The position numbers and the translations under genes are program-made. From contig CAVPBI010000026.1 of NCBI GenBank assembly GCA_963701735.1, forward strand, positions 310,001 to 374,000: 64,000 nucleotides of DNA, written 5' to 3'. Below the pieces are notes generated by a model. That model was not told the origin of the DNA, made no database searches, and saw nothing but the letters and a program-made list of their open reading frames with translations. The stretch comes from CAWABB01 sp963701735. Lineage in GTDB: Bacteria; Bacteroidota; Ignavibacteria; UBA10030; UBA6906. Below, in pieces: positions 16,926 to 29,052 of the stretch. Position 1 is the stretch's first letter; each line of letters starts with the position of its first letter.

Positions 16926-19910
16926 GTTCCTCGGGAGTCCCTACAGCCACAATCTTACCCCCGTCGCGCCCGCCCCCGGGACCGAGGTCGATCACCCAGT
17001 CGGCGGACTTGATGACGTCCAGGTTGTGCTCGATCACGATGACCGTGTTCCCCTTGTCCACCAGCTTGTTCAGGACGTTCAGGAGCAGCCGAATATCCTC
17101 GAAATGCAACCCGGTCGTCGGCTCGTCCAGAATGTAGAGCGTGTTTCCGGTCCCGACCTTCGAAAGCTCGGTGGACAGCTTCACGCGCTGGGCCTCGCCG
17201 CCGCTGAGCGTCGTTGCCTGCTGCCCGATCGTGATGTATCCCAGCCCTACATCCGACAGCGTCTGCAGCTTCCGTTTGATCCCGGGGACGTCCTGGAAGA
17301 ACCCCAGCGCGGCTTCCACGGTCATGCCCAGCACATCGGCAATCGACTTCCCCTTGAAGAGAACCTGAAGCGTCTCGCGGTTGTACCGCTTCCCCTTGCA
17401 CACGTCGCACAGGACGTAGACATCGGGAAGGAAGTTCATCTCGATCTTCCGGAGTCCGTCGCCCTCGCAGTGTTCGCACCGCCCACCCTCGACGTTGAAG
17501 CTGAACCGCCCCGGCTTGTATCCGCGGATCTTCGCCTCGGGCATCTGTGCGAAGATATCCCTGATCAGCCCGAACAGCCCCGTGTACGTCGCGGGGTTGG
17601 ACCGCGGCGTGCGGCCGATCGGCGACTGATCGATGTCGATCACCTTGTCGATATGCTCGATCCCCTTGATCGACGTGTACGGAAGCGGAACCAGTTTCGC
17701 GCCGTAGAACTTCCGGGAAAGAATCCTGAAGAGCGTCTCATCAATCAGCGATGACTTGCCTGACCCGCTGACACCCGTCACGGTGATGAACGTGCCGAGG
17801 GGAATCCGGAGAGCCACGTCCTGCAGGTTGTTCCCGGTCGCCCCTTCGAGCACGACCGCCTTTCCGTTCCCTTTCCTCCTCTCCGCCGGGATCTCGATCC
17901 TGCGCTTCCTTCTCAGGTAGTGTGCCGTGTACGAAATCGGCTCGAACGGACTCCCTTCGGATTTGAGGAGCGGGTTTTCCAGGGCCAGCTCACCGGGAGC
18001 GCCGGTCGTGACGCGATATCCCCCGTGGACCCCGGCACCCGGCCCGAGGTCGACAACGAAGTCCGCATTCTCGATCATCTCCTTGTCGTGCTCGACCACG
18101 ATCAGTGTGTTGCCGAGGTCCCGGAGAGCCTTCAAGGAGTGGATCAAGCCGCACATTGTCCCGCTGATGGAGGCCGATGCTCGGCTCGTCAAGGATGTAC
18201 AGGACTCCGACAAGCTGCGACCCGATCTGGGTCGCCAGCCGTATGCGCTGCGCCTCCCCGCCCGAGAGGGTCCGTGCCGGACGATCGAGCGTGAGATAGT
18301 CGAGCCCGACGTTGAGAAGGAACTCCAGCCGCTGCCTGATCTCCTTCAGCACAGGGGCCGCGATGATGCTCTGGCGCTCGGAGAGCCGGAGGTTCTTGAA
18401 GAACGGGACCGCGTCCACGATCGGCAGCGAGACCACGTCCGCGATCGAGTGTCGCGCGCCGGTGGCATCGTCGACGAGCCGGATGGCAAGGTTTTCCTTC
18501 TTGAGCCTCCCCCCATTGCACTCCTTGCAGGGCTGGGCGTTCATGTACGCCTCGACCCATTCCCGGATGCTGTTGGAGCCGGTCTCCTGGTACTGGTGCT
18601 TCAGGATATCCAGGATGCCGGTGAACCGGTGCCGGTACGTGACGGTCCTCCCGCTTGCGTACCGGTACTCGATCTCGAATTTCTCGTCGCCGCCACCGTT
18701 GATCAGCACTTCCCTGGCGCGCTTTGACAGCTTCTTCAGCGGCGTGTCGAAATCGAACCCGTACCGCTTGCCCACCCCCTTCACCTGGCTGAACATCCAG
18801 GTCTGGCGGGGCTTGCCGAAAGCCGCAATCCCCTCGTCGTTGATCGTTTTGTCGTCGTCGGGGATGATCAGCGAGAGATCGAACTCCTTCACCTCGCCGA
18901 GTCCGTTGCAGGTCGGGCACGCGCCATACGGTGAGTTGAACGAAAACGAATTCGGCGCCGGATCCTCGTAGCTGATGGAGCAGGTCGGGCAGGCAAGGTG
19001 GCTGCTATAGAGACGGTCGCCGCCCGAGGACTCCCGGGAGCCGGAGGAACCGTTCTGCGTCGCCGCCTTCTTCTTCGCTCGCGCACTCTTCTTCGCCGCG
19101 TCGCCTGACAGTGTCAATCCGTTGTCCGCGACGTGCGCAATGAGCACGCCCCCGCCGAACCGCAGGGCCACATCCACCGAGTCGGAAATGCGTGCCCTCG
19201 CCTCCCTCTTCACCACGATGCGGTCCACCACGATTTCGATGTCATGGACCTTGTACCGGCCGGCCTGCATCCCCTTCTCGATCTCGCGGACCACCCCGTC
19301 GATCCGGACCCGCAGGAACCCGTCGCGCAGGATCTCCTCGAACAGCTCCCGGTAGTGTCCCTTGCGCCCGCGCACGACCGGGGCCAGGATATCCACCCGC
19401 GTGCCCTCCGGGAGCTCCAGGAGGCTGTCGATGATCTGATCGGCCGTCTGCTTCTGCACCGGCCTTCCGCACGCATAGCAGAACTGCACCCCCGCTCTCG
19501 CGAAGAGCAGCCTCAGGTAGTCGTAGATTTCCGTGACGGTCCCGACCGTAGACCGCGGGTTCGGGCTGATGCTCTTCTGCTCGATGGAGATGGCGGGACT
19601 GAGGCCTTCGATGTAATCGACATCGGGCCGTTCCATGACGTCCAGGAACTGGCGGGCATACGCAGAGAGGCTCTCGACGAACCGGCGCTGGCCCTCGGCG
19701 TAGATCGTGTCGAAGGCGAGGCTGGATTTCCCCGACCCGGATAGACCCGTGACCACGACGAGCTTTCCGCGCGGGATCTCGAGGTCGATGTCCTTCAGGT
19801 TGTGCTCGCGCGCCCCGCGGATGACAATCGCGTCGCGGATGGACTCATCCCCGGCAGCTGTCGGTACTGCCGGAGGGTCCCGGAGCGGGTATGTGCGTCG
19901 GGCGTGCCAT
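16843..19910 (-). CDS. uvrA: Excinuclease ABC subunit A (frameshifted)
   Basis: UvrA is the damage-sensing ATPase of nucleotide excision repair. The first ATPase half has Walker A GLSGSGKSSLAFDTIYAEG, zinc-finger CPTC and the signature LSGGEAQRIRLATQIGS with LYILDEPSIGLHQRDN. The second half has GVSGSGKSSLIDETL, the zinc-binding CEHCEGDG and CDVCKGKRYN pair, and LSGGEAQRVKLSTEL. The frame breaks near 18143-18148, where one extra T interrupts VRLIHSLKALRDLGNTL. The N-terminal reading (IVIRGAREHNLKDID) also has no start codon in its own frame, so a second break between 19830 and 19910 is likely. The ATG at 19910 is the best start. A Lys/Ala-rich insert precedes the first zinc finger. Confidence 0.92.
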
Positions 19911-19940
19911 GGTTTCTGGGTGCGACGGTCCTTCGAACCG

Positions 19941-20840
19941 CTACATCAGCTTCTCGCGCTTGTTCAGGTACGCGACAAGCGCTGTGTCGAACGGCGTCGA
20001 GGTGTCCATGAGGACATAGTCGATGTGGTGCTCAAGGCATTGCTTGCGGTAGCGGTCCAGAAACCCCTTCATCGCCTCGCGGTACGCGCGCTCGATCTGG
20101 TGCGGCTGGGTCGTCAATCGCTCGCCGGTCTCGAGGTCCTGCACCACGGCATCACCGCCGAGGGCGAACGTCCGCTCGAGGGGATCGAGCACCTGCATGA
20201 CGATCACCTCGTTCTTCTTGTAGCGGAAGTGTTTCAGGGCGGCCATGACCGTCTCGGGTGAATCCAGCAGGTCGCTCAGAACAATGACCAGGCCGCGCCG
20301 CTTCACACGGTCTGCCACCTGGTGGAGTGCCTTGCCGGCACCGGTGCGCCCTGACGCGGTCGCGTTCTGCAGCGCGATCAGGATCTGCCGGAGATATCCG
20401 TGCGTGGCATGCGGGGGAAGATACGACGTCAGGGATTCATCGAACATCGCAAGCCCGACCGCGTCCTGCTGCTTCACCATCATGTAGGCGAGTGCGGCGG
20501 CGAGCGACGAGGCATATTCGAGCTTCGACATCCGCCCCTCGGAGGCATACGCCATCGAGCGGCTCGTGTCCAGAATCAGGTAACCCTTGAGGTTGGTCTC
20601 TTCCTCGTACCGCTTGACGTAGTGGCGGTCGGTCTTTCCGTACAGCTTCCAGTCGATGTGCTTGATCTCGTCCCCGGGCATGTAGGGACGATGCTCGGCG
20701 AACTCGACGCTGAAGCCGTGGTACGGACTGCGGTGAAGCCCGGTGATGAAGCCTTCCACGACCAGACGGGCGCGGAGCTCCATATTCGCCAGGCGCGAGA
20801 CGACATGAGGCTGAAGATAGTGGCGGTATGTTTCCGACAT
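19941..20840 (-). CDS. DUF58 domain protein
   Basis: DUF58 proteins have a von Willebrand A-like fold and are often encoded with MoxR ATPases and aerotolerance (Bat) genes. The conserved region GHRxxYMPGDEIKHIDWKLY is present as RPYMPGDEIKHIDWKLYGK. A metal-site-like LILDTSRSMAY and LVIVLSDLLDSPE follow. I take the ATG at 20840, which overlaps the upstream lipoprotein stop (TGATG). A GTG sits one codon earlier. No moxR gene is in the window. It belongs to a three-gene set, lipoprotein-DUF58-uvrA, on the minus strand. Confidence 0.9.
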   Translation of the reverse strand: MSETYRHYLQPHVVSRLANMELRARLVVEGFITGLHRSPYHGFSVEFAEHRPYMPGDEIKHIDWKLYGKTDRHYVKRYEEETNLKGYLILDTSRSMAYASEGRMSKLEYASSLAAALAYMMVKQQDAVGLAMFDESLTSYLPPHATHGYLRQILIALQNATASGRTGAGKALHQVADRVKRRGLVIVLSDLLDSPETVMAALKHFRYKKNEVIVMQVLDPLERTFALGGDAVVQDLETGERLTTQPHQIERAYREAMKGFLDRYRKQCLEHHIDYVLMDTSTPFDTALVAYLNKREKLM

Positions 20841-21397
20841 CACTTCTTCGGTCGTGCGGACGCGACCTGGGGCTTCTTCTCCTCGGCCGGCGGCGGCGGG
20901 AGCAATTCCTCCGGCGACCTGCCGAGGTTGTTCAACTCGAATTGTGCGGAAACGGCCATTTCGTGCTGGGGGTACTTCTCGAGGAAGCGATGGTACGCAG
21001 CCCGGGCGCTGTCCACGTTCCCGAGCTGGTTGTTGTAGATGTAGCCGATCAGGAACATCGAGACAGCCGCCTTCTCGCCTCCGGGATAGGCATTGACGTA
21101 CCGCTGGTAGGCGTCGATGGCCTTCTGGAATTCCTGGGACTCGTTGTTGTACGTTGCCGCGACGCTGAAGAGAGCCCGTTCCGCTTCCGGGGTGCCCGGA
21201 TAGCCGTCGGCGACACCCTGCATGGCTTCTATCCCGGGGGCGAAGACGCTCGGGAGCTGATCGGGGGAGCTGACCGTGTCAGCCGCCGTCCGGGCCTGAG
21301 CGAGCAACTGCTCGGCACGCTGGATGGCCTCCTCAGGGGTCGGTTTCGAGCATCCGACGAGCGTGAGCAAAACAAGTGCGACGACTGCGGTCTTCAT
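20840..21397 (-). CDS. TPR lipoprotein, BamD/YbgF-like
   Basis: This is a 185-aa predicted lipoprotein. The signal peptide MKTAVVALVLLTLVGCSKP ends in a lipobox with cysteine at position 16. Tetratricopeptide-like helices follow (PEAERALFSVAATYNN, KAIDAYQRYVNAYPGGEKA and SARAAYHRFLEKYPQHEMA), then a proline-rich and lysine-rich tail. It probably sits in the periplasm anchored to a membrane, as a scaffold. GGAGGA precedes the ATG at 21397. A precise role in the outer-membrane assembly machine cannot be claimed. Confidence 0.85.
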   Translation of the reverse strand: MKTAVVALVLLTLVGCSKPTPEEAIQRAEQLLAQARTAADTVSSPDQLPSVFAPGIEAMQGVADGYPGTPEAERALFSVAATYNNESQEFQKAIDAYQRYVNAYPGGEKAAVSMFLIGYIYNNQLGNVDSARAAYHRFLEKYPQHEMAVSAQFELNNLGRSPEELLPPPPAEEKKPQVASARPKK

Positions 21398-21515
21398 CTG
21401 AACATCCTCCGGTGATGCGGAATTCTGTACGTCGGGAAATCTGGTGGGTCGACAGGCAACTCCTCCCCCCTCCAGGAAACCTGCATGAATCCGGGCGGGC
21501 TGAGTACGACATAGC

Positions 21516-21544
21516 AAATTACCCAAAAAAGGGCATAGAATCAA
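21516..21544 (-). promoter_or_regulatory. Sigma-70 type promoter for the lipoprotein-DUF58-uvrA set
   Basis: On the minus strand TTGATT (21544-21539), a 17-bp spacer and TAATTT (21521-21516) lie about 120 bp before the lipoprotein start. The leader would be about 110 nt. Confidence 0.45.
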
Positions 21545-21571
21545 CGAGCGGGGGGCGAAGCAGCCTTGAGG

Positions 21572-22966
21572 TCAGGACGGCGCATCGGATCGTTCGAGGA
21601 CCGCGGCAAAGAAGCCATCTGTCCCGGTCTCGTGCGGGAGGAGGAACATATAGGGGGAAGATTTCGAGGGAATGCCGAGCGACCCCACGATGTCCGGAGC
21701 GGGGATCAGGCGGAACCCGGCATGCTTCTCGAGAAACCGTTCGACAACGCCCTCGTTCTCCCGGCGAAGAAGCGTGCACGTTGCATATACGAGCCGGCCG
21801 CCGGGCCTGACGACACTGCAGTATCTCTCCAGGAGTGCATACTGCAACTCGCTGAGCGATGTGGAGTAGCTGACCGAAAAGCCTGCCTTCGCTCCCGGGT
21901 TGCGGCGGTATGTTCCTACACCCGAACACGGGGCGTCGATGAGAAGCACGTCGGCTGTTCCATCCAGGCCCGGATCCGGAACTGATTCCACCCCGACCAC
22001 AGCGTCGCGGATGATGTCCGTCCCCGAACGCAGGGCTCTGGCCCGCAGAGATCGGAGCCGCGCAGCGTCCGAGTCGAACGCATGGATCGTCCCTTCACCT
22101 TCCATCAGCGCCGCCATGTGCAGCGACTTCCCGCCAGCCCCGGCGCATGCATCAACCACGACGGAACCAGACGCCGGGCTTGCCAGCATGGAAATGATCT
22201 GGCTCCCCTCGTCCTGCATCTCGAACATCCCGCCGCGGTACGATTCCAGAGCGCCGGTATTCACGCGCTTCTCAAGTATGAGTCCAACGGGGGAAAACCT
22301 GGTCGGAACCGAGGTAACGCCTTCGCTCGCCAGCGACGCCTGACACTCCTCGCGGGTACACTGGAGCGAGTTCACACGAATCGTTGTAGGGGCCGGCGTA
22401 TTGGAGGCCTTGCACATCTCCTCCGCCACCACTCCCCCGAACCGGTCCACCCATTCACGGACGATCTCCGAAGCAAGAGCGTACTCCAGGCTCATGCGCG
22501 CGACCGGGTCACCGAGAATGCTGTCCGGCACCTTCGATGCGCGGATCGCCTCGGCGAGCACCGACACGTCGCCGGTCGCTCCCACCATCCGCCAGAGGTC
22601 GGCCACATCGGGCAGGAGCGCGGCAGTCTCCTCATGGGCGAGATGAAGCTGATGGGCAGTAATGAGCGCGATCGGCAGAACGGCCTGAACCCCGCGTTGG
22701 ACCACACGTGCGTCACCTAGGTGACGCACGTGTGTGACGGGCATCACGCCTGACACATGCGACATACCCTGGCGGGCGTGGAACTCCAGGAGCGCGCGGT
22801 TTCGGAGGATATCGAAGTAGAGCTCGCTGATGAACCGGCGGTCGCGCGACCCGAGATACCGGCGGTCGCGCAGAAACCGGCCGGCCAACTGATCGGCCGG
22901 CTCGCGCGACGACTCGAGCATCCCGAGAAGCTCGACGACGTGTCCGTAAAGCGAGATCCTGCGCAC
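21572..22966 (-). CDS. rsmB: 16S rRNA m5C methyltransferase, RsmB/NOL1-NOP2 family
   Basis: This SAM-dependent enzyme methylates cytosine-5 of rRNA. An N-terminal NusB-like helical domain precedes a pre-SAM region and the methyltransferase core. Motif I is VVVDACAGAGGKSLHMAAL, motif IV is LLIDAPCSGVGTYRRNP with the catalytic PC cysteine, and motif VI includes YATCTLLRRENEG with the second cysteine. The start is a GTG at 22966, 4 bp from the clpB stop. A 32-bp perfect palindrome lies inside the coding sequence at 22703-22734, adding the unconserved segment VTHVRHLGDARVV to the N-domain without breaking the frame. Confidence 0.9.
   Translation of the reverse strand: MRRISLYGHVVELLGMLESSREPADQLAGRFLRDRRYLGSRDRRFISELYFDILRNRALLEFHARQGMSHVSGVMPVTHVRHLGDARVVQRGVQAVLPIALITAHQLHLAHEETAALLPDVADLWRMVGATGDVSVLAEAIRASKVPDSILGDPVARMSLEYALASEIVREWVDRFGGVVAEEMCKASNTPAPTTIRVNSLQCTREECQASLASEGVTSVPTRFSPVGLILEKRVNTGALESYRGGMFEMQDEGSQIISMLASPASGSVVVDACAGAGGKSLHMAALMEGEGTIHAFDSDAARLRSLRARALRSGTDIIRDAVVGVESVPDPGLDGTADVLLIDAPCSGVGTYRRNPGAKAGFSVSYSTSLSELQYALLERYCSVVRPGGRLVYATCTLLRRENEGVVERFLEKHAGFRLIPAPDIVGSLGIPSKSSPYMFLLPHETGTDGFFAAVLERSDAPS
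22703..22734. repeat. 32-bp perfect palindrome, copy 1 (inside rsmB)
   Basis: The half-site CACACGTGCGTCACCT is followed by its exact reverse complement, giving a 32-bp palindrome with no loop. An identical copy lies at 29853-29884 and a degenerate relative at 29990-30013. The three bases before the palindrome (ACC at 22700s) are also shared with copy 2. No T-tract follows, so it is not a terminator. Confidence 0.95.
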
Positions 22967-22969
22967 CGG

Positions 22970-25598
<2,629 letters not shown>

Positions 25599-25609
<11 letters not shown>

Positions 25610-25907
25610 GTGTTTGTTTTCCTTCCCGTGGACGGTCCTTCATCTCGGAGGCGGCCCCTTCCCTGGAGTCGGCACCTTCCTTGCGGTCTGTGTCGCCGCT
25701 TTCCTGCTCGGTCCACCGCTTTCCCGCCTTCTGCTCGATCACGATTTCCGTCGCGCGCTGCTTATCCACCGGTTGGAGGTCGTGAAGCGCGGTGATGGCA
25801 GCACCGGATCCATCGTTCTTCGGAATCCATCCCAGAGCGATGGCGACGAAGAGAAGGATACCGAGTCCAACCGCCAGCGCGATCAGCAGAATCCCTGCAA
25901 GATCCAT
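25599..25907 (-). CDS. Small single-pass membrane protein of unknown function
   Basis: This 102-aa protein has one hydrophobic segment near the N-terminus (MDLAGILLIALAVGLGILLF onward, residues 1-28). A charged, hydrophilic cytoplasmic or periplasmic tail follows, rich in Glu, Lys and Arg. GAGGA stands 5 bp before the ATG at 25907. A start six codons earlier is possible. It overlaps the clpB start by 11 bp, so it is probably translated together with clpB. I do not recognise the family. Its stress-gene setting between dnaK and clpB is the only hint to function. Confidence 0.6.
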
Positions 25908-25926
25908 GGCGTCCTCACTGCACACA

Positions 25927-25951
25927 GAAGGCGAGGGATCTCCTCGCCTTC
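25927..25951. terminator. Hairpin between dnaK and the clpB unit
   Basis: A perfect 10-bp stem, GAAGGCGAGG (25927-25936) with CCTCGCCTTC (25942-25951), closes a 5-nt loop. It follows the dnaK stop on the minus strand. There is no T-tract on that strand, so it may only slow or process the transcript rather than terminate it. Confidence 0.45.
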
Positions 25952-25993
25952 CGTTTCAGCCGCACGATACAGAATGGGTCGCGCCGGTCGGCG

Positions 25994-27947
25994 TCAGTTC
26001 CCCTTCTTGTCCTTGTCGTCGACGACTTCATACGTGGCGTCTTCGACCTTCTTGCCGCCGGGCTCACCGCCGCCGGCCGGACCGGACTGGGCCTGCTGGC
26101 CTCCTCCGGGACCCGCTCCGGGATCCCGCCCCTGCGCCTGCCGCCGTCGCCGACTCATACATCTTGGTCGACGCCTCGTTCCAGGCTGTGTTCAGGCTCT
26201 CGATCGCCGCGCGGATCTGCTCGGAGGAGTTGCTCTTGAGGGCCTCCCGGAGCTTCTCCGCTGCGCTCTCAACCTTCGCGCGCGCCTCGCCCTGCACCTT
26301 GTCGCCGAACTCCTTCAGCTGCTTGTCGGTCTGGAACAGCAGGTTGTCCGCCTGGTTCCTCTGGTCCACTTCCTCGCGGCGCTTGCGGTCCTCCGCGGCG
26401 TGGGACTGGGCATCGGTCTTCATCTTATCGACCTCATCCTTGCTCAGACCGCTGGATGAGGTGATGCGGATCGACTGTTCCTTTGCGGTGGCCTTGTCCT
26501 TCGCTGCCACGTGCAGGATGCCGTTGGCGTCGATGTCGAACGTGACCTCGACCTGCGGAATGCCGCGCGGCGCCGGCGGAATCCCGTCCAGATGGAACCG
26601 CCCGAGCGTCCGGTTGTCGTGCGCCATCGGCCGCTCTCCCTGAAGCACATGGATTTCCACGGAGGTCTGGCTGTCGGATGCCGTCGAGAATATCTCGCTC
26701 TTCTTCGTCGGGATCGTCGTGTTGGCGTCGATCAGCTTCGTCATGACGCCGCCCAGCGTCTCGATTCCGAGCGACAGTGGCGTGACGTCGAGCAGCAGCA
26801 CGTCGGTCACGTCACCGGCGAGGACGCCACCCTGGATCGCGGCGCCAATGGCCACGACTTCGTCAGGGTTCACCCCCCTGTGGGGTTCCTTCCCGAACAG
26901 CTCCTTCACGAGAGCCTGCACCCGCGGGACGCGCGTCATGCCGCCGACCAGGATGACTTCGTCGATCTGGTTCGGGTTCATTCCGGCATCCTTCAGGGCG
27001 CGCTCCACGGGCCCGACCGTCCGGCGGACGAGGTCATCCACCAGCTGCTCGAACTTCGCCCGGGTGATGATCATGTTCAGGTGCTTCGGGCCGTCGGCCG
27101 TCGCGGTCACGAACGGGAGGTTCACCTCGGTTTGCATGAGCTGCGAGAGCTCCATTTTGGCCTTCTCGGCCGCCTCGCGGAGCCGCTGCAGCGCCATCGG
27201 ATCCTTCCGGAGGTCCATGCCCTCCTGCTTCTTGAACTCCTCGGCGATGTGGTCCACCACCCGCTGGTCGAAGTTATCTCCGCCAAGGTGGGTGTCGCCG
27301 TTCGTTGACTTCACCTCGAAGACACCCTCACCAAGCTCGAGGATCGAGATGTCAAACGTCCCGCCGCCGAGGTCGTAGATGGCGACCTTCATGTCCTTGG
27401 ACTTCTTGTCCATGCCGTAGGCGAGCGCCGCGGCCGTGGGCTCGTTGATGATGCGCCGCACGGTGAGGCCCGCGATCTCGCCGGCCTCCTTGGTAGCCTG
27501 GCGCTGCGCGTCGTTGAAGTACGCCGGGACGGTAATCACCGCCTCGGTGACCTTCTGACCGAGGTAGTCCTCGGCAGTCTGCTTCATCTTCTGCAGGATC
27601 ATGGCGCTGATTTCCGGCGGGGAGTATATCCGGCCGCCGACATCCACGCGGGCCGTATTGTTGTCCCCGTGGACGACCTTATAGGGAACGAGCTTCATCT
27701 CCTCGTTCACCTCGTCATAGAAGCGTCCCATGAACCTTTTGATGGAGAAGACGGTGTTCTGCGAGTTGGTCACGGCCTGGCGTTTTGCCGCCTGCCCGAC
27801 CAGCCGCTCGCCCGTCTTGGCAAACGCCACAACCGAGGGGGTGGTCCGTCCACCTTCCGAATTGGCGATCACAGCCGGGTCCTTCCCCTCCATCACTGCG
27901 ACAACGGAGTTCGTGGTCCCCAGGTCAATGCCGATAATCTTACTCAT
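25994..27947 (-). CDS. dnaK: Molecular chaperone DnaK (frameshift near C-terminus)
   Basis: DnaK is the Hsp70 chaperone. The ATPase domain starts MSKIIGIDLGTTNSVVAVM and has the phosphate and adenosine motifs AIYDLGGGTFDISILEL and EVILVGGMTRVPRVQ. The substrate domain begins after LLLDVTPLSLGIETLGG. A glycine-rich linker leads to the tail. In the frame opened from the start, the tail degenerates into SRSGSRRRP and stops at 26064. The next frame carries the normal ending KKVEDATYEVVDDKDKKGN with TGA at 25994-25996. A single inserted base near 26120-26150, perhaps in a GGGG run, explains this. AAGGAG precedes the ATG. Confidence 0.95.
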
Positions 27948-27993
27948 GTATGGTAGTCTCCTTCGTGGTCAAGCCTGCTTTGTAATCTGCTGC

Positions 27994-28022
27994 ATTATAG
28001 GCCAAGAGACGTGCCAGAGTGA
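27994..28022 (-). promoter_or_regulatory. dnaK promoter, with an overlapping near-sigma54 sequence
   Basis: On the minus strand a perfect -10 box TATAAT (27999-27994) follows a weak -35 TTCACT at 18-bp spacing. Transcription would start near 27987, about 40 nt before dnaK. Overlapping it, TGGCAC (28016-28011), five bases and TTGGC (28005-28001) resemble the sigma54 -24/-12 elements, with G in place of the critical C at -12. Confidence 0.55.
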
Positions 28023-28096
28023 AAAAGAAGGCGAAGAAACGAGTTAAATCTATATACTGCATGGAGTTAAGAGAACGTGGGCGCCCTGCCCCTCCG

Positions 28097-28164
28097 GACA
28101 GGCCGTCTGTCATTCCGGCAGCCATTTCTGTCAAGGTGACGCGATTTGTCATTCTGTCTGACAA
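28097..28164. promoter_or_regulatory. Cluster of TGTCA inverted repeats, candidate operator
   Basis: TGTCA occurs at 28108, 28129 and 28147. GACAG-N5-CTGTC spans 28097-28111, and the perfect inverted repeat TTGTCA-N7-TGACAA spans 28146-28164. The cluster sits 28-95 bp upstream of the birA -35 box and 75-140 bp upstream of the likely dnaK -35 region. A regulator binding site is a reasonable guess, but the regulator is unknown. Confidence 0.35.
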
Positions 28165-28191
28165 TTTTGCAGAAGGCGGTGAGAGGCCCGC

Positions 28192-28220
28192 TTGACTTTG
28201 CCCCCCGAGTGGCCTATACT
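28192..28220 (+). promoter_or_regulatory. Sigma-70 type promoter for birA-coaX
   Basis: TTGACT (28192-28197), a 17-bp spacer and TATACT (28215-28220) form a strong promoter. Transcription should begin near 28227. The sequence TACTTTTGC at its 3' edge also fits the TAnnTTTG -10 element known from Bacteroides. Confidence 0.75.
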
Positions 28221-28267
28221 TTTGCAATGTGATGGGCCAACGACTCCCCGAACGAACGGAGACGCCC

Positions 28268-29050
28268 GTGGTATTGACAGAGGAAACACTGCGGCAAGGG
28301 ATCAAGGCCAGGCAGTTCGGCCGCAAGGTCTATACGTTCGAGACGATCGACTCCACGAACAACTGCGCCAAAGCTCTGGCAGGCTGCTTCGCTCAAGAGG
28401 GCACCGTTGTCTTTGCCGAACATCAGTCGGCAGGCAGGGGACGTCTGGGGCGTGCGTGGGAGGCCAACCCGAACGAGAACCTCATGTTCTCCGTGATCCT
28501 CCGCCCCTCCCTCTCCCCCGAGGCGGTGAACCTGCTCCCCCTGTATGCGGCTGTGGCCGTGGCCGCTGCCGTCGAGAAGACCACCGGCCTGAGTGTCCAG
28601 TGCAAATGGCCGAACGACCTTCTGATTGACGGGAAGAAGTTCGCCGGCATCCTGCTCGAAGGCTCCCTCAAGCAGAGCTCTGTTGAGTATGTCGTGATCG
28701 GCATCGGCATCAATGTGAATCAGATGGAGTTTCCCCCGACATTGATGCAGAAGGCCACGTCGCTCAGGCTCAGCCTGGGCCGGGAGATCGACCGGCCGGC
28801 CCTGTTCCGCGAGGTCATGAATTCCATGGAGCAGTACCACAACACCCTTACCCCCGGCAAGTTTTCTGCGGTCGTTCCTCTCTGGACCACCCGGACCCAG
28901 ATGCTGAATCGTCAGATCTCCATCGACCAGCAGGGCAGCGTCCTGAGCGGCATTGTGCGCGGGATCAGCCCGGAGGGCGGACTCGTGGTTGCCCTCGCTG
29001 ACAGAGAGCAGACCCTCTTCGCGGGCGACGTCACCATCCTCGCATCGTAA
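28268..29050 (+). CDS. birA: Biotin-[acetyl-CoA-carboxylase] ligase
   Basis: This enzyme activates biotin as biotinyl-AMP and transfers it to the carboxylase carrier protein. The catalytic domain shows ETIDSTNNCAKALA, the biotin/ATP loop HQSAGRGRLGRAWEA, CKWPNDLLIDGKKFAGIL and VIGIGINVNQ. A short C-terminal SH3-like domain ends it (LSGIVRGISPEGGLVVAL). There is no N-terminal DNA-binding domain, so it is not a BirA repressor. I choose the GTG at 28268 because GGAG lies 6 bp before it. In-frame GTG 28229 or ATG 28232, without a ribosome site but right at the predicted transcript start, would be a leaderless alternative. coaX follows 2 bp later. Confidence 0.92.
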   Translation: MVLTEETLRQGIKARQFGRKVYTFETIDSTNNCAKALAGCFAQEGTVVFAEHQSAGRGRLGRAWEANPNENLMFSVILRPSLSPEAVNLLPLYAAVAVAAAVEKTTGLSVQCKWPNDLLIDGKKFAGILLEGSLKQSSVEYVVIGIGINVNQMEFPPTLMQKATSLRLSLGREIDRPALFREVMNSMEQYHNTLTPGKFSAVVPLWTTRTQMLNRQISIDQQGSVLSGIVRGISPEGGLVVALADREQTLFAGDVTILAS

Positions 29051-29052
29051 CC

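Larger units (their letters stand above)
27948..28267. other. Divergent control region between dnaK and birA
   Basis: This 320-bp gap holds the dnaK promoter (27994-28022), the birA promoter (28192-28220) and, between them, a cluster of TGTCA elements with inverted repeats (28097-28164). GAGTTAA occurs as a direct repeat at 28041-28047 and 28064-28070. I see no tRNA and no HrcA-type CIRCE element (TTAGCACTC-N9-GAGTGCTAA). No convincing extra gene is present. Confidence 0.6.

Noticed and set aside
22703..22734. The palindrome as a transcription terminator
   Set aside because: There is no T-tract on either strand and one copy sits inside an uninterrupted coding sequence.
27948..28267. A CIRCE/HrcA operator for dnaK
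   Set aside because: No TTAGCACTC-N9-GAGTGCTAA-like sequence is present.
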